Below, one piece after another: positions 13,534-16,886 of a stretch of DNA of 16,886 bases. Below the pieces are notes generated by a model. That model was not told the origin of the DNA, did not search any database, and was given only the letters and a program-made list of their open reading frames with translations. The position numbers were made by a program, and so were the translations under genes. The first letter of the stretch is position 1; each line of letters opens with the position of its first letter. This stretch comes from Bacteroidales bacterium (lineage in GTDB: Bacteria > Bacteroidota > Bacteroidia > Bacteroidales > UBA7960): positions 1-16,886 of the forward strand of contig PWND01000246.1 in the NCBI GenBank assembly GCA_003557965.1, read 5' to 3'.

Positions 13534-14601
13534 TTATCCTCCAATTATTTTTGTTTCCAAAGCATTAAGAATTTCTTCCGGTGAAGGTATTACACCACCA
13601 AAGCGTCCAAAATGCTCAACTTTAGTTTTTCCGTTAACAGCAAGTTTTACATCTTCCACCATTTGTCCGGCATTCATTTCAACTGAAAGGATGCCTTTTA
13701 CTTTTGAGCCAAGTTCATAAATAGCATCAGTTGGAAACGGGTAAAGTGAAATAGGCCTTACAAGCCCAACTTTGATTCCTTTTTTACGTGCCATTTCCAT
13801 GGCTTTGCGTGTGATACGGGCACATGAGCCAAAAGCAGCAAATAAGTACTCTGCATCTTCGCAATCATACGTTTCGTACATTACTTCATTTTTTTCAATC
13901 TCTCTGTATTTTTCTTGCAGGCGAAGATTAACTTTTTCCTGGTCTTCTGATTTTAATTGCAGAGAAGTAACGATTACAGAGTCTTTGCCTGGTTTTTTAC
14001 CGGTAGTAGCCCAGTCATAATCTTTATTTTCCCTTGGCATTTGTTCGAAAAGCTCAACTTTTTCCATCATTTGCCCGATAATACCATCAGATAGTATCAT
14101 AACGGGGTTGCGATATTTAAAAGCAAGCTCATAGCCAAGCTTAACAAAATCAACTGTTTCCTGAACGGTAGCCGGTGCTAAAACGATAAGTTTATAATCT
14201 CCGTGCCCGCCACCTTTTACAGCTTGAAAATAATCTGATTGAGACGGCTGGATGGTTCCTAATCCGGGGCCTCCTCTTACAATATTAGCTACAAGGCAAG
14301 GTAGTTCAGCACCTGCAATGTATGAAAGGCCTTCCTGTTTAAGGCTTATCCCGGGGCTTGAAGAACTTGTCATAGCTTTCTTACCGCATGCAGCTGCACC
14401 ATATACCATATTTATTGCAGCTATTTCGCTTTCGGCTTGCAATACTACCATACCTGTTCTGTCAACAGGATTTTCATGCATTAAATACTCAATAATCTCA
14501 GATTGTGGAGTAATAGGGTATCCGAAGTACGCATCAGTACCTGCCCGAATGGCAGCTTCTGCTAAAGCTTCGTTTCCTTTCATTAACCGTAATTCTTTCA
14601 T
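13534..14601 (-). CDS. korA: 2-oxoacid:ferredoxin oxidoreductase, alpha subunit (KorA/VorB family)
   Basis: The 355-residue alpha subunit, of the type often labelled VorB (3-methyl-2-oxobutanoate dehydrogenase) in Bacteroidota. It contains the pyrimidine-binding domain with YPITPQSE (28-35) and QAESEIAAINMVYGAAACG (55-73). TSSSSPGISLKQEGLSY follows (78-94), then VRGGPGLGTIQPSQSDY, and a C-terminal transketolase-like domain with the ending FGRFGGVIPSPEEIL. With the beta subunit it forms the catalytic core, passing electrons to ferredoxin. It follows korD by 83 bases, a gap that contains a hairpin, and its stop overlaps the korB Shine-Dalgarno region. Use in reductive or oxidative direction, and the choice between 2-oxoglutarate and 2-ketoisovalerate, are not decided by the sequence. 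Confidence 0.93.
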   Translation of the reverse strand: MKELRLMKGNEALAEAAIRAGTDAYFGYPITPQSEIIEYLMHENPVDRTGMVVLQAESEIAAINMVYGAAACGKKAMTSSSSPGISLKQEGLSYIAGAELPCLVANIVRGGPGLGTIQPSQSDYFQAVKGGGHGDYKLIVLAPATVQETVDFVKLGYELAFKYRNPVMILSDGIIGQMMEKVELFEQMPRENKDYDWATTGKKPGKDSVIVTSLQLKSEDQEKVNLRLQEKYREIEKNEVMYETYDCEDAEYLFAAFGSCARITRKAMEMARKKGIKVGLVRPISLYPFPTDAIYELGSKVKGILSVEMNAGQMVEDVKLAVNGKTKVEHFGRFGGVIPSPEEILNALETKIIGG

Positions 14602-14642
14602 GATTTTATTTGATTAAATAGGTCAATTAAATACTTTAAGAT

Positions 14643-14665
14643 GCCGGAGCGAATTATTCCCCGGC
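14643..14665 (+). other. Hairpin in the korD-korA gap
   Basis: GCCGG (14643-14647) pairs with CCGGC (14661-14665) across a 13-base loop. On the plus strand it is followed by GTTTTTG, the form of an intrinsic terminator, but no plus-strand gene ends here. On the operon (minus) strand there is no T-run after the stem, so it may instead influence processing or relative stability of korD and korA messages. Confidence 0.45.
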
Positions 14666-14684
14666 GTTTTTGTTTTGATAATTG

Positions 14685-14900
14685 TTATTTTTCCCTGTAA
14701 ACAGTTATGACAGCATCCGGGCAAACTATAGCACAGTTTGCACAGCCAACACAATTAGAGTTTACCTTAACTGAATAATGGTAGCCTTTAGTGTTAACCT
14801 CCTTACTCATTGCTAAAACCTCGTGTGGACAAGCAGCAATGCATACCTCACAACCTTTACATTTTTCAATGTTAATAACAACATCACCTCTTTTAGCCAT
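14685..14900 (-). CDS. korD: 4Fe-4S ferredoxin-like (delta) subunit of 2-oxoacid:ferredoxin oxidoreductase
   Basis: A 71-residue two-cluster ferredoxin. Two CxxCxxCxxxCP motifs are complete: Cys14, 17, 20, 24 (CKGCEVCIAACP) and Cys50, 53, 56, 60 (CVGCANCAIVCP), ligating two [4Fe-4S] clusters. It probably relays electrons from the catalytic subunits to free ferredoxin. It is the first gene of the operon korD-korA-korB-korC, an order common for the four-subunit enzymes of anaerobic Bacteroidota. A -7-type promoter element lies 43 bases upstream of the ATG. There is no clear Shine-Dalgarno, as usual for the phylum. Confidence 0.93.
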   Translation of the reverse strand: MAKRGDVVINIEKCKGCEVCIAACPHEVLAMSKEVNTKGYHYSVKVNSNCVGCANCAIVCPDAVITVYREK

Positions 14901-14942
14901 TGTTATTGTATATTTAAGTTTTTAATAAATTTCATTGTATGG

Positions 14943-14950
14943 CAAAACTA
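14943..14950 (-). promoter_or_regulatory. Candidate -7 element of the kor operon promoter
   Basis: On the minus strand TAGTTTTG matches the Bacteroidota -7 pattern TAnnTTTG and would give a leader of about 35 bases to korD. The expected -33 TTG is not well matched (CTTA at about the right distance), so only half of the promoter is supported. Confidence 0.4.
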
Positions 14951-15079
14951 TAATTATTTAATTAAAACTTAAGACTTTTATAAAAAATATTTTCCATAAA
15001 AAGCATACATGATTGATAATCAAGGAACAATATGTGGTGTCTTTTCATTATAAAATGTGTTAAATTATGCACACTAAGG

Positions 15080-15110
15080 TTGATTACAATTTTTTTATAA
15101 ATTATTTTTG
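15080..15110 (+). promoter_or_regulatory. Predicted promoter of the small winged-helix gene
   Basis: TTG (15080-15082), 20 bases, then TATTTTTG (15103-15110), a full match to the Bacteroidota promoter pattern. Transcription would start near 15117, about 36 bases before the ATG at 15153. The 250-base region between this gene and korD is a divergent control region; it also holds an 11-base palindrome TTGATAATCAA at 15013-15023. Confidence 0.5.
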
Positions 15111-15152
15111 TTTGTTCATAATAGTTTAACTATTAACTCAAAAATGTTTGCT

Positions 15153-15332
15153 ATGGATATTAATGAAAAAATTATAGATGCGTTTAATAAGGCTGGTAAA
15201 GCATTAAGGCCAGGGGAAATTGCTGAGATGGCAGGAGTTGAGAAAAAGGATGTGGATAAAGCTATTAAAAAGCTAAAAGAAGAGGGTAAAGTGTTTTCCC
15301 CAAAACGTTGTTTTTACGATATTAAGAAGTAG
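15153..15332 (+). CDS. Small winged helix-turn-helix-like protein
   Basis: A 59-residue basic protein: MDINEKIIDAFNKAGKALRP, then GEIAEMAGVEKKDVDKAIKKLKEEGKVFSP and KRCFYDIKK. The pattern of helix, then GEIAEMAGVEKKDVDKAIKKL (a helix-turn-helix), then EGKVFSPKRCFYDI (a beta wing) is that of a minimal winged-helix DNA-binding fold. The Met at 15153 was chosen because the longer frame starts with TTG inside the predicted promoter; a Met at 15144 is also possible. It is divergent from the kor operon and could be a local regulator, but DNA targets and ligand are unknown. It has no effector domain. Confidence 0.75.
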   Translation: MDINEKIIDAFNKAGKALRPGEIAEMAGVEKKDVDKAIKKLKEEGKVFSPKRCFYDIKK

Positions 15333-15360
15333 AGCTGTTTTGTTGAATTACTGTTAGGAG

Positions 15361-15939
15361 TTATATAAGATTTTTGTGAATTTCAACGACCTGTGGGATA
15401 AGAGGAGTGTCTCCAAAGTTTTTTATTATATAATCGGCAAATCTTTTTTTATCCTTTTGGGACATTTGATTATCTAATCTTTGCTTTACTTGCTGTGGTT
15501 TTACCATGTCTCTTTCGGCAACCCTGTTAATCATTATATTTTCATCCGATTCTACAAAAATAATTTTATCGAGCTCTTTATAATATCCTGATTCAATTAG
15601 TATCGCAGCTTCCTTAACAGTGTATGAGAAGCCGGAATGTTCTTTTAACCAGTTGTAGTAAGCATCAATTACTTCCGGGTGAATTATAGAATTTAATTTT
15701 TTGAGTAATTTGTTGTCAGCAAAAACCTTGCTTGCAATTACTGCTTTGTCAGGCTTTCCCTCAGCATTAATAACATCTTCACCAAGAAAACCGGCTACTT
15801 TTTTTAACACGTGAGGTAGTTCCAATACTGATTTTGCTTTTTCATCAGCATAAAATACAGGTATTCCCAAGACTTCGAATATCTTGCAAACTGTGGTTTT
15901 GCCACTGCCAATATTTCCTGTTAACCCAACCTTTATCAT
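15361..15939 (-). CDS. coaE: Dephospho-CoA kinase
   Basis: CoaE phosphorylates the 3'-hydroxyl of dephospho-CoA with ATP, the last step of coenzyme A synthesis in the cytoplasm. The 192-residue length is normal. The N-terminus MIKVGLTGNIGSGKTTVCKI carries the P-loop (Gly8 to Thr15). It is followed by the family features FYADEKAKSVL (Asp in the substrate site), HPEV around residue 87, AAILIESGYY and VAERDMVKPQQVKQRLDNQM (the LID region; the family usually has RxxxR here). The ATG begins one base after the stop codon of the YbbR-like gene, so translation is probably coupled, an arrangement frequent in Bacteroidota. Confidence 0.95.
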   Translation of the reverse strand: MIKVGLTGNIGSGKTTVCKIFEVLGIPVFYADEKAKSVLELPHVLKKVAGFLGEDVINAEGKPDKAVIASKVFADNKLLKKLNSIIHPEVIDAYYNWLKEHSGFSYTVKEAAILIESGYYKELDKIIFVESDENIMINRVAERDMVKPQQVKQRLDNQMSQKDKKRFADYIIKNFGDTPLIPQVVEIHKNLI

Positions 15940-15940
15940 T

Positions 15941-16886
15941 TTATTTTAATAATATGTAGTCAACCTGCTCAGGAGATACAGAGTTTATAATAACATTATC
16001 AGGATATTCATAAAGCCTGAGCTGCAACTTTGATTCTTTATCATCTGTGATAAAGTCTTCACATTCAACACCAACAACAAACATTTCTGCACTTAATTCA
16101 TGATAGTCTTTTAGAGCCACCAGGCAGTTTATTATTGTTTTTGAAGGCATTAAACGTAACTCAGAGTATTCTTCAATACTGTAGTAAACATTTTCACAAA
16201 CAACAGAGATTTTTACTTCAAGGCTCTTTTCAGTGTATTTTTCTACAGGAATAGAAAGTTTTACAATCTTCGGATTTATTGTGTAATTATCCAGATCTTC
16301 TTTAAGTGATAAACTGAATCTTCTTTCTATGCTTTGCTCAAGCTTTCCAATGCCGGAAACATCAACATGAGCTTTATTAATAATATCTGCACTTTCTTTA
16401 GGAACTTTTATTATAACTGAATCCGGCTCTGATTTGATTTCATTATAAATTTTATATCCTTGTGGCAATACAATATCAGCTTTATTAACATGTACAGGCA
16501 CTTTTCTTTCTACGGCTTTTTGAGCCAGGAAAAATAATGTATCAGGCCTTACTGCTACTATATCAAGATTTTGTCCTGCATCTGAAAGCAAAATTCTTTT
16601 AATACTTTCTGATGTAATAAAATAACTTGCAGAGTCAGTGCTTCCGCTCTTTGTAAGATGCGAGAAGTCAACATTTACAATGCCGGTTTTTTTTAACATG
16701 CCGGATAATAATAACCTTGCGCCTGTAGAGCTAAACTTAATATTAACCGCAGGTTTTTGCATTGCGGAAATAAATATATCTTCAGGAACACTTCCGGTTC
16801 TCACTTTATACCTGACTTCTACAAGGTTTTCCTGGGAAAGTTTTATAAAGCCCCAAAAAATAAAAGAACAGAGTAAACAGGCAAGA
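15941..16886 (-). CDS. YbbR-like (CdaR-type) domain protein, N-terminus cut by window edge
   Basis: The frame stays open to the window edge. The codons nearest the edge encode a hydrophobic segment (LACLLCSFIFWGFIKLS) followed by SQENLVEVRYKVRTGSVPED. This is therefore a membrane-anchored protein with one N-terminal helix and an extracytoplasmic or periplasmic part, and 314 residues are visible. The start at 16804 (a GTG) would lose the anchor and is not the true start. YbbR repeats are beta-rich; segments VPVHVNKADIVLPQGYKIYNEIKSEPDSVIIKVP (with the interrupted 'P..V.v.G' pattern) and IPVEKYTEKSLEVKI fit them. In Firmicutes, CdaR with YbbR repeats regulates the c-di-AMP cyclase CdaA. In Bacteroidota the gene often sits before coaE, as here with a 1-base gap. 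Its function here is inferred only from the family. Confidence 0.85.
   Translation of the reverse strand, partial: LACLLCSFIFWGFIKLSQENLVEVRYKVRTGSVPEDIFISAMQKPAVNIKFSSTGARLLLSGMLKKTGIVNVDFSHLTKSGSTDSASYFITSESIKRILLSDAGQNLDIVAVRPDTLFFLAQKAVERKVPVHVNKADIVLPQGYKIYNEIKSEPDSVIIKVPKESADIINKAHVDVSGIGKLEQSIERRFSLSLKEDLDNYTINPKIVKLSIPVEKYTEKSLEVKISVVCENVYYSIEEYSELRLMPSKTIINCLVALKDYHELSAEMFVVGVECEDFITDDKESKLQLRLYEYPDNVIINSVSPEQVDYILLK

Noticed and set aside
13530..13544. Longer korB start giving 258 residues
   Set aside because: It begins with TTG, overlaps korA and its own Shine-Dalgarno sequence; ATG at 13529 is correctly spaced from GGAGG.

Overview
The window reads as chromosomal DNA of an AT-rich, probably anaerobic or fermentative member of the Bacteroidota. 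The evidence is: lipoproteins with SPII-type signals, a head-GIN (DUF2807) protein, a DUF5063 protein, a YbbR/CdaR-like protein next to coaE, weak Shine-Dalgarno use at most starts, and several matches to the Bacteroidota promoter pattern TTG-N19/20-TAnnTTTG. Pyruvate phosphate dikinase and a four-subunit 2-oxoacid:ferredoxin oxidoreductase point to ferredoxin-linked central metabolism. No rRNA, tRNA or CRISPR array was seen.

Layout. 1-2696 (+) is pyruvate phosphate dikinase, cut at its 5' end by the window edge and closed by a clear intrinsic terminator. 3020-5063 (+) holds a beta-helix lipoprotein gene and a DUF5063 gene. They converge, with a 3-base gap, on a head-GIN lipoprotein gene (5067-5819, -). 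Next is an orphan, divergent GroES-like gene (5947-6333, -) with a good promoter, then a compact inverted repeat (6431-6472). An ORF6N-domain gene follows (6563-7435, -), with a 17-bp-arm palindrome at its 5' end.

7436-8549 has no intact gene and is the most unusual part. It is an island of short palindromes. One hairpin family keeps the loop TCAAGC/GCTTGA while its stems change in a compensatory way. Another is a pair of GATATTTC-preceded hairpins with a TCT loop. Embedded on the minus strand is the C-terminal third of a REP-associated tyrosine (Y1/IS200-like) transposase, bounded by 23-bp inverted copies of the hairpin end. A second copy of just the transposase tail plus hairpin lies 125 bp away. 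I read this as a decayed RAYT/REP colony.

8550-12046 (+) carries peptidase E (S51) and a cyanophycin synthetase gene. The cyanophycin synthetase reads through its whole length in one frame apart from one TGA at codon 181. It has also lost hallmark residues in both its ATP-grasp and Mur-ligase domains, so it looks like a dying or repurposed enzyme.

12202-14900 (-) is a four-gene operon for a 2-oxoacid:ferredoxin oxidoreductase (ferredoxin-like, alpha, beta, gamma subunits). Divergent from it is a 59-residue winged-helix-like protein (15153-15332, +). The window ends with coaE and a YbbR-like gene (15361 to the window end, -). These are separated by one base, and the YbbR gene is cut by the window edge.
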